Assembly: GCA_963383645.1 (NCBI GenBank)
Contig: OY726578.1
Span: forward strand, 22,426,388 to 22,490,387
DNA from: Muscardinus avellanarius
Lineage: Eukaryota > Chordata > Mammalia > Rodentia > Gliridae
Length of the DNA: 64,000 nucleotides
Reading direction: 5' to 3'
The translations under genes and the position numbers were made by a program. Positions 1 to 11,462 of the stretch are shown here, piece by piece. How positions within the stretch are numbered: position 1 is the first letter of the stretch; each line of letters opens with the position of its first letter. Under the pieces are notes generated by a model that was not told where the DNA came from, did no database searches, and saw nothing but the letters and a program-made list of their open reading frames with translations.

Positions 1-680
1 TTTTGTGGATCTGGGGATGAAACTCAGAGGCATATTACCTCCAAGCTACATCCCGGCCCTATTTTGTATTTTTATTTTGAAACCGGGTCTCACTGAGTTG
101 CAGAGGGCCTCACTAAGTAACAGAGGCTGTCTGCGAACCACGATCCTTCAGTCTCAGCCTCCCGAATGCTGGAATTACAAGCATGCACCACCACGGCCAG
201 CAGAACAATATTTTCTAAAAATAGAGAAAAAGTAGTTGTGGTGGCAATGCCTGGAATCCCAGCAATCCAGGAGGCTAAGGTAGGAGAATCACAAGTTTGA
301 GGCCAGCCTGGGCAACTTAGCAAACCCCTGTCTCAAAATAAAAAATGATCTCAGCATTCGGGAGGCTGAGACCTGGAGGATCGCGGTTCGCAGACAGCCT
401 CAGCTACTTAGTGAGGCCCTCTGCAACTCAGTGAGACCTGGTTTCAAAATTAAGAATAAAAAAATAGGGCAGGGGGTGTAGCTCGGAGGCCCAATGCCCC
501 TGGGTTCAATCTCCAGACCTGCAAAAAAAAAAAAAAGAAAGAAAGAAAGAAAGAAAGAACAAAAGAAAAGGGCTGGGGGCGTTGCTCAGTGGTAGGGCAC
601 CCCGGGTTTGATCTCCAGTAAGGAACAACAACAACAACAACAACAACAAAACACTGTTTAGGTGAGAGTGATCTGTGTTG
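1..680. mobile_element. SINE cluster
   Basis: 1-197: antisense B1-ID truncated by the window edge. 235-345: sense B1 arm alone. 346-520: sense B1-ID with an A/GAAA tail. 570-625: a lone ID unit followed by (CAA)n at 626-650. Confidence 0.8.
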
Positions 681-698
681 TGAATTGTTCATATTCTT

Positions 699-1285
699 TT
701 TTTTTCTTTTTTAAAATTAATTAATTAATTAATTAATTTTATTGGTGCACTGTATTCATACATCATAGTGGGATACAAACTTTTGTAGACATACATGCAC
801 ACATCGCCCAGTCAGCCCCTACCCAATCCCCACCCCGTTCCCTCCCCATCCCTCCTTCCCATGCTTGGCTTAGTGGTTGACATCTAGTATTATAGCAATT
901 TATCCAAAATTAAAAATGATAATCTCACATAACAGTTTCATTTGTCTGATACCAAGCTTTTGATGACTTAAAGATAACATTTCAATATTTCTTTTTGCTT
1001 TCTTTCTTACCAGAGAATATTTTTTTTCTATTTTTTTAGGTGAAACTATCATATATTTATATATTTATTTTTCAGAAAAAAATCTATCCTAATATGGAAT
1101 ATGGACTCTAGATACCCAAAACGATCTTGAAAAAGAACAAAGCTAGAAGATATATATTTTCTGATTTCAAACCATATAAAGCTACAATAATTGAAACAGT
1201 ATAGTACTGTTCTAAAGGCAGATATATAAACCAATGGAGTTAAATACAAGCCTAGAGCTAAATTCTTCCCTATATTATCAAGTTT
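699..1285 (-). mobile_element. L1 insertion with 5' inversion (twin-primed), flanked by target-site duplication
   Basis: Exact 18-bp direct repeats tgaattgttcatattctt at 681-698 and 1286-1303 bound the insert. Next to the left repeat is a T-rich tail followed by an L1-type 3'UTR read on the minus strand (ttattggtgca..., with a polypyrimidine tract near 820-865). It matches the 3' end seen at 40440-40570. The right part, about 1112-1280, reads on the plus strand as an L1 ORF2 fragment, recognisable by acccaaaacgatcttgaaaa and the following segment about acaaagctacaataattgaa. Opposite orientations inside one pair of target-site duplications are the mark of a 5' inversion. Confidence 0.85.
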
Positions 1286-1303
1286 TGAATTGTTCATATT
1301 CTT

Positions 1304-3943
1304 ACAGTTGGTCTTTTGCTTCTAAAGTCCTGGCTGTAAGCAGCCACCCAGGTTTTGGCGCCCTCTCTTGGTAGGATGTGAGGAGGACCAAAGCATACAT
1401 CACCAGCTGTTTGCACCTTAAGAAAACAGGCTGGGCGTGGTGGCCCACGCCTGAAATCCGTCCTTGGGAGGCTGAGACAGGAGGATCTCAGCTTTGAGGA
1501 CAGCCTCAGCATGTAATGGGACTCTCATCAACCTAACGAGATCCTGTTTCAAAATAATAAAAACAGCCTGACCTGGTGGCGCATGCTTGGAATCCCCGCG
1601 CTTGGGGGGTTCGAAGCCAGCCTCAGCTACTTAGTGAGGCTCTCAGCAACTTAGTGAGACCCTTTTCCAAATAAAATATAAAATAGGTCTGAGAGTATAG
1701 CCCAGAGGTAGAAAGCCCCTGGGTCCCACCCCCAGTACCACAAAAAATATATATAATAATAACAAACACAGAGCTGGGGTGTAACTCCTAGGTAGATGCC
1801 CCTGGGTTCAGTCCTTAGCAAAACACACACACGCACGACAAAAACAACTAAGTGGTCCACCAACCTGTAATTTAGCTTGGTGAAAGTTGCCCTGTGAAGG
1901 TTTTCCTGTGGAAAATCTCAAGTTGACTCACCGAATTCCTCAGCAAAACAAATCTTTGGCTTTTGTTATTTTAACTAGCAAAAAAAAAAAAAAACCATTT
2001 AAATTCAACCTATTACCTAAAAAAAATGATAATTAGGGGTAGGAGTTCGGCACAATGGTAGAGGGAGTACTTGGCTACCATAAGTGAAATGTAAGATCCA
2101 ATCCTCAGTACCAGTAAATAAGTAAAAAAATAAAAAATTTTTCACTCTCATGATTGGACTATCAAAACAATACAAAACGCTCTCAATTTATACAGAAATT
2201 AAGACTCATAAGAAAAAGAAAGCCATAAATCCAGGTGCAGGGGCACATGCCTGTAATCTCAGTACTTGGGAGGCTGAGACAGAAGGATGGCAGACTTGAG
2301 GCCAGCTTCTGTAATTTAGTAAGACCCTGTTTCAAAGTAAAATAGAGCTAGGGGGTATAAGCTTAGAGGTAGAATGCCCCTGGGTTCAATCCCAATACCT
2401 AAATAAATAGAAATCTTTTTGGTGGTACTGAGATTCCTGGAAACCTTTCTACCTCTGGGCTACACTCCTGGACCTATTATATATATTTCTTTTTTTTTTT
2501 TTTTAAACAGGGTCTCTTAAGCCAGTGAGGCTGGCTTCGAACCTGTCTCTGCCTCCCAAGCCCAGGGATTACAAGGGTGCGCCACCACGCCCAGCGAAAT
2601 CTTCAGTACTTTTAAAAAATAGACCCCTAAACCAGGGGTGGTGGCACTTCCTGTAATCTCAGTACTGGGGGGGCTGAGACAGGAAGATCACAGATTCAAT
2701 GCCAGTCTCAGCAATTTAATGAGACTCTCGGCAACTAAGCAAGACCCTGTTTCAAAATAAGAAATAAAAATAGCTCAGGGTGTACCTTGTAGAATGCTCC
2801 TGGGTTTGATCCCTAGTAACACACACGGATGAGTGTGTGCACGCAGACACACGCAGACATACACAAATACACACACACCAAGACTTAAGCAAATTAATCC
2901 CTCATAGAAATACAAGGATATTTTTGGTAATATAAAAAAGTTAGCTTGTTTTTGCCCCAGACATCTAGTGTTAGTAGTTAAACACTGTATTCCTGAAGAA
3001 AAAAAAAAAAAAAAAAAAAAAGCCGGGCCTGGTGACACATACCTGCAATCCTAGTACTTGGGAGGCTGAGACAGGAGGATCGCGGGTTCGTGGCCAGCCT
3101 CAGCAACTTATCAAGGCCCTCTACAATTAGTGAGATTGTTTCAAAATAAAAGAAATAAAATAGGGCTAGGGGTGTAGCTCAGAGTCAGAATGTCCCTGGG
3201 TTTTGTCCTCAGCACCCTGAAAATTTAGTAAGTAATTAAGGGCCAGGCATGGTGGTGCATGCTTATAATCCCAGCATTTGGGAGGCTGAGACAGGAAGAC
3301 TGCGGTTCCCGGACAGCCTCAGCTACTTAGTGAGGCCTTTTGCAACTCAGTGAGACCCTGTTTCAAGATAAAAAAAAAAAAAAATACGGCTGAGGGAGTA
3401 GCTCAGAGGTAGAATGTCCCTGGGTTCCATCCCCAGTAGCTCAAAATAAATGAATAAACACATAAATATGTAAACAATTACATCAAACAATCAATAAATT
3501 AGCTAAGTCTAAAATATAACTCTAAAGCCGGGCGTGTTGGCGCACACTTGTAATCCCCACTCTTGGGAGGCTGGGACAGGAGGATCGCACAGGTTCAAAG
3601 CCGGCCTCAGCCACTTAGTGAGGCTCTCAGCAACTTAGTGAGACCCTGTTTCCAAATAAATTATAAAACAGGGCTAGGGGTGTAGCCCGGAGGTAGAAAG
3701 CCCTTGGGCTGCAACCCCAGTACCACAAAAAAAAAAAAAAAAAAAAGAAAGAAAGAAAAGAAAATAGAATATAACTCTGCCAGGCATGGTGGTTCACACC
3801 TGTAATCCCGGTACTTGGGAGGCTGAGTCAGGAGGATCCCAGCAACTTGGTGAGGCTCTCAGCAACTTAGCGAGACCGTTTCAAAGAAAAATAGGGCCGA
3901 GGGTATAGTTTAAAGGTAGAATGCCCAGGACTCAATCCCCAGG

Positions 3944-3990
<47 letters not shown>

Positions 3991-4090
3991 TAGTAACTCT
4001 CAAGTGCTAACACAATGCCCCAATGCTAGTCTTTAAGTCAGCAGCCCCTGGGGAAACGGATCTAGGACAGTAAGCCCATAATAAGATCTC
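1304..4090. mobile_element. SINE cluster with microsatellites
   Basis: Sense copies: 1430-1550 (B1 only), 1565-1745, lone ID 1773-1825, 2234-2415, 2630-2820, 3020-3215, 3241-3440, 3525-3740 and 3778-3945. Antisense copy at 2417-2600. (CA)-rich tract 2818-2880 and (AC)n 3942-3989. Unique: 1826-2030, 2880-2998. Confidence 0.8.
2035..2130 (+). mobile_element. Older ID-type SINE
   Basis: It carries aggagttcggcacaatggta and ccatcctcagtaccag-like ends, with the long variable insert typical of the ancestral ID form. Confidence 0.45.
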
Positions 4091-4469
4091 TTAATTTTTC
4101 TCCTCAAGCTCCTTCGCATGCAAAACACAAGCACCGATCAGATGCGAAACGGCAGGGCCCGGCTCTGCTCCCACGCACGGCCTCAGAGCTCTGACCACTA
4201 ACGGGTCCTGCCCCGGTCCCCGCACGGTCCGGGAGTACAGCGCTTCTTCGCCCACTGCTGCAGCAGCCTGCCAACCTGTCCTCTTCACCCGGGACACGTG
4301 CTCCAAGTTTCCAGTGCTGAGGAGCCCAGGATTAGAAATATCTAAAGAATGAGAGGCATCCTTTCCTTACCAGCCCCACTCTCACCCACGGGGAGCCTGA
4401 GACTCGTTAGCACCCATTTAGGCGGTCTGTTTTAGCAAGCTGCAGAATCCTCCGACACTTGCTAAGGTA

Positions 4470-4548
4470 TAAATCTTTTTTTTGGTGGTACTGGGAATGG
4501 AAGCCAGGGACATTCTACCTCCCAGCTATACCCCCAGCCCTAGTATTC

Positions 4549-4611
<63 letters not shown>

Positions 4612-4935
4612 GGTGGTACTGGGATTCCTGGAAGCCCTTCTACCTCCGGGCTACACTCCCAGACCTATTTTTACATTTTTATTTGGAAACAGGGTCTCCT
4701 AAGCCAGCGCGCGCGGCTGGCTTCGAACCTGCGCGATCCTCCTGTCTCTGCCTCCCGAGCGCGGGGATGACAAGCGTGCGCCACCACGCCCGGCTATTCT
4801 TTATTTTTAATACAAAGTCTCACTGAGTTGCAGAGGGCCTCACTAAGTAGTAGCTGAGGCTGCCTGCAAACGCGATCCTCCTCTCTCAGCCTCCCAAATG
4901 CTGGGATGACAAGCGTGCGCCACCATGTCTGGCTG
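4470..4935 (-). mobile_element. Hairpin-type SINE nested inside a B1-ID SINE
   Basis: The outer antisense SINE is split into its ID part (4478-4545) and B1 part (4792-4935). Between them lie (TC)n (4549-4608) and a complete antisense hairpin-subfamily SINE (4609-4795). The junctions repeat tattcttt on both sides, consistent with a target-site duplication. Confidence 0.7.
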
Positions 4936-5092
4936 AAGTCTAAATCTTGCCAACCTCCTTTCCTAGGATTTCACAACCACGTCCGTTTCCAGGAGCGTTT
5001 CGTTTTAGACACGGATTACTTACTACTTACAGTCATCCAAATCTCAAACAGCTCACTCGGCCGAGGAGTCCTGACCCCGGAAAATTAAAACA

Positions 5093-6558
5093 ACTGCCAG
5101 GCGTGGTGGCGCACCCTGCAATCCCGGCGCTTGGGAGGCCGAGGCAGGAGGATCACAGGTTTGAAGCCGCCTCAGCAACTTAGTGAGGCCCTCTGCAACT
5201 TACCTTGAAACAGTGAGACCCCGTTTCAAAAATAAAAAGAATAAAATATGGCTGGGAGTACAGCTCAGAGGTAGAATGGCCCTGGGTTCAATCCCTAATT
5301 TCCACAAAAAGTAAGTAAGTAAACAGACAGAGCAGTCTGTCGGCCGGGGAAATCTTTTCAAGGCAACATCATCCTTTTTACTTTATTAATTTGGAACAGA
5401 AAAGAAAAATCCATACTGACCAGAAACTGGAGCACTCTGGGTGGAATCCGTCAACCAGTAACAGTGACCTTTGCCTTGGAAATCAAAGGCAGAAATTCCC
5501 CTTGGTTTCCCTTACATTTCCATTGGGGAAGAAAAAAATAAAAAATACTAATCAAGGCCAAAGAATAGGCTGATTTTACCGTGTGGTCGCTGAAGGCCGG
5601 CGGTTCCTCGGCCCAGTGGACACTGGAGTGCCATTCAAGGTTCCGCGGGGATGGGGGCACAGGGGGAGGCTCTGAGCCGGAAAGCTCAGGCGTACATGGC
5701 CCCCAGGCTGTGCGCTCACCCTGCCCCTGGGAATACAGTAAGGGACAGAGCGGGCGGAAACCACGCGCCGTGACTCCGGGGCTGGCCAGCGGCTGGGCTG
5801 CTGAGAGGCGCCGTTAGTCACGGGCTCTATGAAAACAAGACCTGCTTCCTGGCTTCGGTCCTGAGCTTACCGAGGGTCCGCAGCATCCTGCAGACACGAC
5901 GTACAGGCTAGGGCTTCCTCTGGATCTCTTTTCTGTACGTCTAATACCAAGGGGGCTCACAGTACCCAAGTTCGCTGGAGCCTCCGATGGCCCATCAGAG
6001 AAATCCTTTAAAATGTGCCGGGGGCAGCTGGGCATGGTAGGTTGTAACACCAGTAATCCCAGTACTTGTAATCCCAGTACTTGGGAGGCTGAGGCAGGAG
6101 GATCGCAGGTTCAAGGACAGCCTCAGCATGTTAGTGACACTTTCATCAACCTAGCTTCCAAATAAAAATAAAGTAGGAGCTGGGCAAGGTGGTACACGCT
6201 TGTAATCCCAGCATTTGGGAGGCTGAGACAGGAGGATCGCAGTTCGAGGACAGCCTCAGCTGCTACTTAGTGAGGCCCTTGACAACTCATTGAGACCCTG
6301 TTTCAAAATAAAGAATAAAAAAATAGGGCTGGGGAAGCCCGGCATGGTGGCGCACGCTTGTAATCCCAGCATTCGGGAGGCTGAGACTGGAGGATCGCAG
6401 TTCATGGACAGCCTCAGCTACTTAGTGAGGCCCTCTTCAACTTAGTGAGACCCCGTTTCAAAATAAAGAATAAAAAATAGGGCAGGGGATAGAGCTCGGA
6501 GGTTAAATGCCCCTGGGTTCCATCCCCAGATACACACAGACAGACAGACAGACAGACA

Positions 6559-6602
<44 letters not shown>

Positions 6603-7193
6603 AGGGCTGGGGGGTGTAGCTCAGAGGAAGAATGCCCCTGGGTTCCATCTCCAGTACCTAAATAAATAAATAAATAAATAATAGGGCTGTGAGTGTAGCT
6701 CAGAGGTAGAATGACCCCAGGTTCAATCCCCAGCACCACACACATAAGAAATCATGTTGGTGGGGCTGGGAGTGTAGCTTAGTGATAAACCCTGGGTTGG
6801 ATCTCCAGCACCATAAATAAAAGTAAAATAAAAAAGAAATCCATATTAGCAGTAGTGCCCAGGGCAAGGAAGCCCACAACCCCACCAACCACTCCCCCAG
6901 CCACTGGGAAAAAAAAAAAATTAGGCTTCTCATGAAAAGCTTTAGTATTCTGAAGTGTGACTGAAGTTAAAAGTCTGACCCAAGCCGGGCATGGTGGTGC
7001 AGGCTTGTAATCCCAGCATTTGGGAGGCTGAGACAGGAGGATTCGGGTTCGCGGACAGCCTCAGCTACTTAGTGAGGCCCTTTGCAACTCAGTGAGACCC
7101 TGTTTCAAAATAAAGAATAAAAAATAGGGTTGGGGGTGTAGCTTGGAGATAGAATGCCCCTGGGTTCCATCTCTAGTACTGCAAAAAAAAAAA
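5093..7193 (+). mobile_element. SINE cluster including an ID train
   Basis: Sense B1-ID at 5093-5315. After a unique block (5316-6020; GC-rich 5580-5830) come a B1 arm at 6020-6165, B1-IDs at 6176-6330 and 6337-6530, (GACA)/(AC)n at 6535-6600, then free ID units at 6601-6660, 6685-6745 and 6765-6815. Another B1-ID is at 6983-7193. Confidence 0.8.
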
Positions 7194-7309
7194 AACTTCT
7201 GGGCAGACCGTTCAGAATGTCTTCCTCCACGGCTTTAAGAAAAGTCTTGGTGAGGGATAAATACAAAAAAAGGTCAGGATCAGTGCTTTATACCGTCAAT
7301 ACAAATATG

Positions 7310-7730
7310 TCTTCCGACGTTGGCGGCCGCCCTACAGGAAGGCTTCGTAGGAACCGAGGCTGCGAAACATCGAAGACAGACGCGACCCTCCATCAAGCTC
7401 CCCAAACCCTGGCTGCCAGAACCCAAACGGCCGCGTGTGCGGAAAACAGGGGTCGGCAGCGGCCTACGTACTCATCTCTGGAAAGCTCTGATCGGCAGAG
7501 GTACTGAGTTGGCCGCAGCAAGATGCAGAAGTCGGAAAAATACCAAAGGTCCACGAGCGCCGGATTCCCATCGGCGGCGCCCCTTCCACCGAGCGCCCGC
7601 GCAGCCCCGGCCATCCGCTCCCTCGGGTTCTTCTGGAGCAGGAGTCCTCCTCGGACGCTGTCCCGCCCAAGAGCGAAGGGCCCTGGGCACCCTCGTCTTC
7701 CCCTGATATTCTGGCCACAAAGGCCCTTGT
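7310..7730. promoter_or_regulatory. CpG-rich unique block in SSH1 intron 2, candidate CpG island
   Basis: A SINE-free block keeps many CpGs (for example ccgacgttggcggccgccc at about 7315-7333, with a NotI site) in an otherwise CpG-poor intron. Open frames of about 120-128 codons exist on both strands, but none resembles a protein I recognise. Plausible readings are an alternative or antisense promoter, an enhancer with CpG content, or an old GC-rich insertion. Function is inferred only from composition. Confidence 0.45.
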
Positions 7731-7909
7731 CCCGGCATGTCGTGATGAAAGGGGCCATTCAGAGGGAGTGGGCAGCCGGAGGTCCCCTCGTGGCCACTCC
7801 TATGAGCCAGGGGCAGGGGTGCGGGGGTGTGCTAGGACGGCTAGTCGCCAAGGGCTGTCTTTCAAATGACTGAGCGTCCGCTACCCAACCAACCGGGGCC
7901 GCCATCACA

Positions 7910-8209
7910 GCTGATGCTTCTGGGGACGGAACCCAGGGGCATTCGACCTCCGAGCGGCACCCCCAGCCCTAGTTTTTACTCTTTATTTATTTTTTGGTGG
8001 TACTGGGGATGAACCCAGGGGCCTTCTACCTCCGGGCTATACTCCCAGACCATTTTTATATTTTATTTGGAAACAGGGTCTCACTAAGTTGCTGAGAGCC
8101 TCACTAAGTAGCTGAGGCTGGCTTCGAACCTGTGTGATCCTCCTGTCTCAGCCTCCCAAGCACGGGGATTACAAGTATGCGCCACCACTCCCAGCTTATT
8201 TTTTCCTAT

Positions 8210-8244
<35 letters not shown>

Positions 8245-9500
8245 TTTTGGTGGTGCTGGGGGTGGAACCCAGAGGCTTTCTACCTCTGGGCTGTCCTCCC
8301 AGACCTATTTTCTATTTTATTTGGAAACAGGGTCTCACTAAGTTGCTGAGAGCCTCACTCAGTAGCTGAGGCTGGCTTTGAACCCGTGCGATCCTCCTGC
8401 CTCAGCCTCCCAAGCGCAGGGATTACAAGCGTGCGCCACCACGCCCGGCTTATTTTTTCCTTTTTATTTTGAAACAGGGTCTCGCTGAGTTGCAAAGGGC
8501 TTAAGTAGCTGAGGCTGTCCTCAAACGGAGATCCTCCTGTTTCAGCCTCTCGAATGCTGGGATGACAGGCACGCCCCAGCACGCCCGACTCACTTTTATA
8601 TTCTGAAAACATCCACTCGTGCTAATAGCTACCCGAGGGGTCTGGTGACCCTTTGCTGGGGACATCCCAGGTGGCAGGAACCGCATGCATGGGGAAGGCA
8701 ATGCTCAGCCTCCCCAGGGCTGGGGCACGGTCCCCAAAGCCACCGGCAGGCAGCCCGGCACCAAGCACGCCAGGAACACCGACCTGAAGGGGTTCTGAAG
8801 AGGAGGAGACGGCACTTAACCGGAATATTCCAGAACACATGGTGGAAGGGGTGGCACAGAGAAGAGGCTTCTGGGAAGCCTTGTTCTGGAAGCTTCCCCA
8901 GCTCCGAAATGATCAAGAATCCTTGCTAGAAGATTATAAACCTCATACTACCATACCCTTGTTTTGCAGGTAAGGAGACCAGCTTGCTAGCACACATCTT
9001 TACGAGATAGGAGTGGCCTCATGTCACCTGGCCCGCAACACACACGCCTTCCTTCTTTTTTTTTCTTTCTTTCATGGTCCTGGGGATGGAACCCAGGGCC
9101 AATCAACCTCTGAGTTACACCCCCAGCCTTATTTTTTCTTCTTCTTTTTTTTTTGGTGGTACTGGGGGTGGAACCCAGAGGCTTTCTACCTCCGGGCTAT
9201 ACTCCCAGACCTTTTTTATATTTTATTTGGAAACAGGGTCTCACTAAGTTGCTGAGAGCCTCACTAAGTAGCTGAGGCTGGCTTCGAACCCGTGCGATCC
9301 TCCTGTCTCAGCCTCCCAAGCACGGGGATTACAAGCGTGCGCCACCACGCCCGGCTGTTTTTTATTCTTTTTTTGAAACAGGGTCTCACTGAGTTGCAGA
9401 GGGCCTCACTAAGTAGCTGAGGCTGTCTGCAAACCGCGATCCTCCTGTCTCAGCCTCCTGAATGCTGGGATTCCAAGGGTGCGCACCACACCGGCTTCAC
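7910..9500 (-). mobile_element. Antisense SINE cluster
   Basis: ID 7910-7970, B1-ID 7995-8195, (TTTA)n 8203-8247, B1-ID 8247-8450, B1 8455-8590. 8591-9040 is unique. ID 9050-9140, B1-ID 9150-9358, B1 9359-9500. Several of these are split copies into which another SINE has inserted between the ID and B1 halves. Confidence 0.8.
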
Positions 9501-9954
9501 ACACATCTTCTCCACCCCTGAATGTGCTGTTCCTTCTGGGCCACAGTGGAGACCGGCATTGCCGTCACCCTTCCGGGTGGCTACCTCAGCATGCACATCA
9601 CGAGAACACGGAGGGTGTCTTCAGCCCAACATGAATACCTCGTGCTCAGGGAGACCGAGGGATGACTCGGGAAGAGAGAATTTCAGGAGGAGTTCCCCTA
9701 CCTGCCCGGGGGTTTGGTAGGAAGGAGTTCACCGCATTTCACCCCCCTGCCACCATGGAGACCGTGGCCGGACGCGTCCTTTGCTCTTCAGCACTGGACA
9801 GGAATGCTGACACGTTCTCTGGGTGGCAGAGACGCTCTGATCAAGGGGCTTTCAAGGCGGGATTCTCGACAGGACAATTCACAGGGCCCCGACCACATGG
9901 CCGACCGAGACTGTACAAGGCGCTTGTTAAGCCTCGCGGTCCTCGTCGTCCAGG

Positions 9955-10095
9955 CTGGCAGCATGGGTATTCTTTGAATACTTTAGAGTACTGGGGACTG
10001 AGCTACGCCCCTCGCCCTGGCCTCGACCCCTCGATCCTCCTGCCCCAGCCTCCCAAGTTGCTGGGGCTTACGGCCTGCACCACAGGACCAGCTGG
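9955..10095 (-). mobile_element. Old B1-type SINE, antisense
   Basis: The body contains gatcctcctgccccagcctc, then ccaagttgctggggcttacg. It is older than the neighbouring copies, and part of the left arm is replaced by ID-like text (gtactggggactgagctacg). Confidence 0.55.
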
Positions 10096-10255
10096 TATTA
10101 TTTTCCCCTAAAACAAAGGAGGGAGGCCAGTCCAAGCTTCCCAACTGGAGTCTCCAGGGACAGCCCGGGGGAGTCCCGGGGCAATCCTGCCGCACATCAA
10201 AGCGTGAGAACATACAAAGCGCTAGTGTGCAACTCTCTGGCCCTTCTGTGTTCTT

Positions 10256-10640
10256 GTTCTGTTTTGCGGCGCTCAGGATTGAACCCTGGGCCTCACACAT
10301 GCTCCCCTCCAGCTCCGGGGTGTGTTCTACTATGTGTGTATTCTGATACTCCCTTTAAGGTTATATTTGTTCATTCAAATAAGCTGAACATGTGCCCCAT
10401 GGGGGGTCTAGGGCCAAGCCCAGGCGTCAATTAAGGTGGCGGGAAGTATGCTGGGGACAGAACCCAGGGGTCCTACCTCCGAGCTACATGCCCGGCCCTG
10501 CTTTTTATTGTTTATATTGAAACAGGGTCTCCCTAAGTTGCAGAGGGCCTCACTAAGTAGCTGAGGCTGGCCGCGAACCTGTGATCCTCCTGTCCCAGCC
10601 TCCTGAGTACTGAGATTAAAAGTGTGCGCCCAGAATCATG
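10256..10640 (-). mobile_element. Antisense ID fragment and B1-ID SINE
   Basis: 10256-10345 holds ID-like text (gattgaaccctgggcctcac). 10441-10640 is a B1-ID copy with gatggaacc replaced by gacagaaccc. The RPL37 pseudogene follows. Confidence 0.7.
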
Positions 10641-10734
10641 CCCAACTAGAACTGTACTCTTTAAGGAATGGGCACAGCCGGGTGAAGCAGACGGGTGCCC
10701 TGCTGCTTAGAAACCCAATTCCTTAAAGAATGCC

Positions 10735-11049
10735 ACAGAAGAGAATGGCTGTAAGAAATCTGCGCACACTGTGGTTCTAAGGCCTGCCGCCTTCAGAAGT
10801 CTACTTGTGGCAAATTGGGTATCCTGCCAAGCGCAAGAGAAAGTGTAACGGGACCACCAAGGCTACAAGACGAAATACCATCGGGACTGGTCGAATAGGC
10901 ATCTAAAAACTGTCTATCGCAGATTCAGGCATGGATTCCGTGAAGGAACCACTTCTGAATCCAAGAGGCCAGCTGTTGTAGAATCCAGGTCACCTTGAGA
11001 GTTTTAACAACTAGTCACAATAAAGGTTCTGGTTTTAAAAAGTGAAAAA
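10735..11049 (+). pseudogene. RPL37: RPL37 processed pseudogene (60S ribosomal protein L37)
   Basis: An intronless, A-tailed copy of RPL37 mRNA. Recognisable peptide blocks are [16 protein letters not shown], then [13 protein letters not shown], followed in other frames by the remainder ([13 protein letters not shown] in the functional protein). The 5' coding part is shortened, stop codons and small indels break the frame (for example at ggcatctaa, about 10900), and the usual C-terminal codons are altered. The 3'UTR retains AATAAA at 11019-11024 followed by tctggttttaaaa and an A-rich tail, so it was retroposed from a polyadenylated message. It lies inside SSH1 intron 2 and is not expected to make protein. 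Confidence 0.88.
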
Positions 11050-11139
11050 AAAAATACAATGAAAGTCATAGGTAGAGAAGCAGCACCCTACAGACTATTA
11101 TGTTATCGCTCCAAATTCTGAACTCTGGTATACACCTGG

Positions 11140-11262
11140 ACCAATCTCGGGAGCTCCTAGAACACGTCCACACCGGGGCCACGCTCAGCGGAATCGAACT
11201 CAGAAGCTCCGCGGTGGGTGGGTCTTCTACACCGGCTCTTTAGGAAGTTTAGAGGGGGAGGA
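11140..11262. mobile_element. Possible hAT-type DNA transposon relic (MER20/MER5 class)
   Basis: The segment around ggccacgctcagcggaatcg and aactcagaagctccgcggtg resembles the ACTGAATCAGAAtCTCTGGGGGTGGG core common to several MER hAT elements. Diverged; the family assignment is uncertain. Confidence 0.35.
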
Positions 11263-11462
11263 TCCCCAAATTGAAAAAGGGGAGAAAGCACGTGTATGGG
11301 CATCATAAAACTACTTTACATGTGGGATGAAGACGCTCTGCTGCTAATAGTAACACCAACATGCCTGCACAGTCCTCTCCAACTTAAGGAGCAGGGCTGG
11401 GTACCCCGAAAGGAGGCCAGTCTAAGTTCAAAAATCAAAATACCCTCCTTAGAAGTGGCAAA

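Noticed and set aside
4449..4826. Low-complexity open frames such as those rich in Ser-Leu-Phe or Cys-Val
   Set aside because: They arise from (TC)n, (TTTC)n and (AC)n tracts next to antisense SINEs, here and at 6414-6745, 21166-21635, 44303-44651, 45153-45560 and 57228-57695.
6601..6815. tRNA-like boxes in ID units (gtagctcagaggtagaa...ggttcaatcccc)
   Set aside because: These are tRNA-derived SINE arms without acceptor-stem pairing, present in scores of copies; not tRNA genes.
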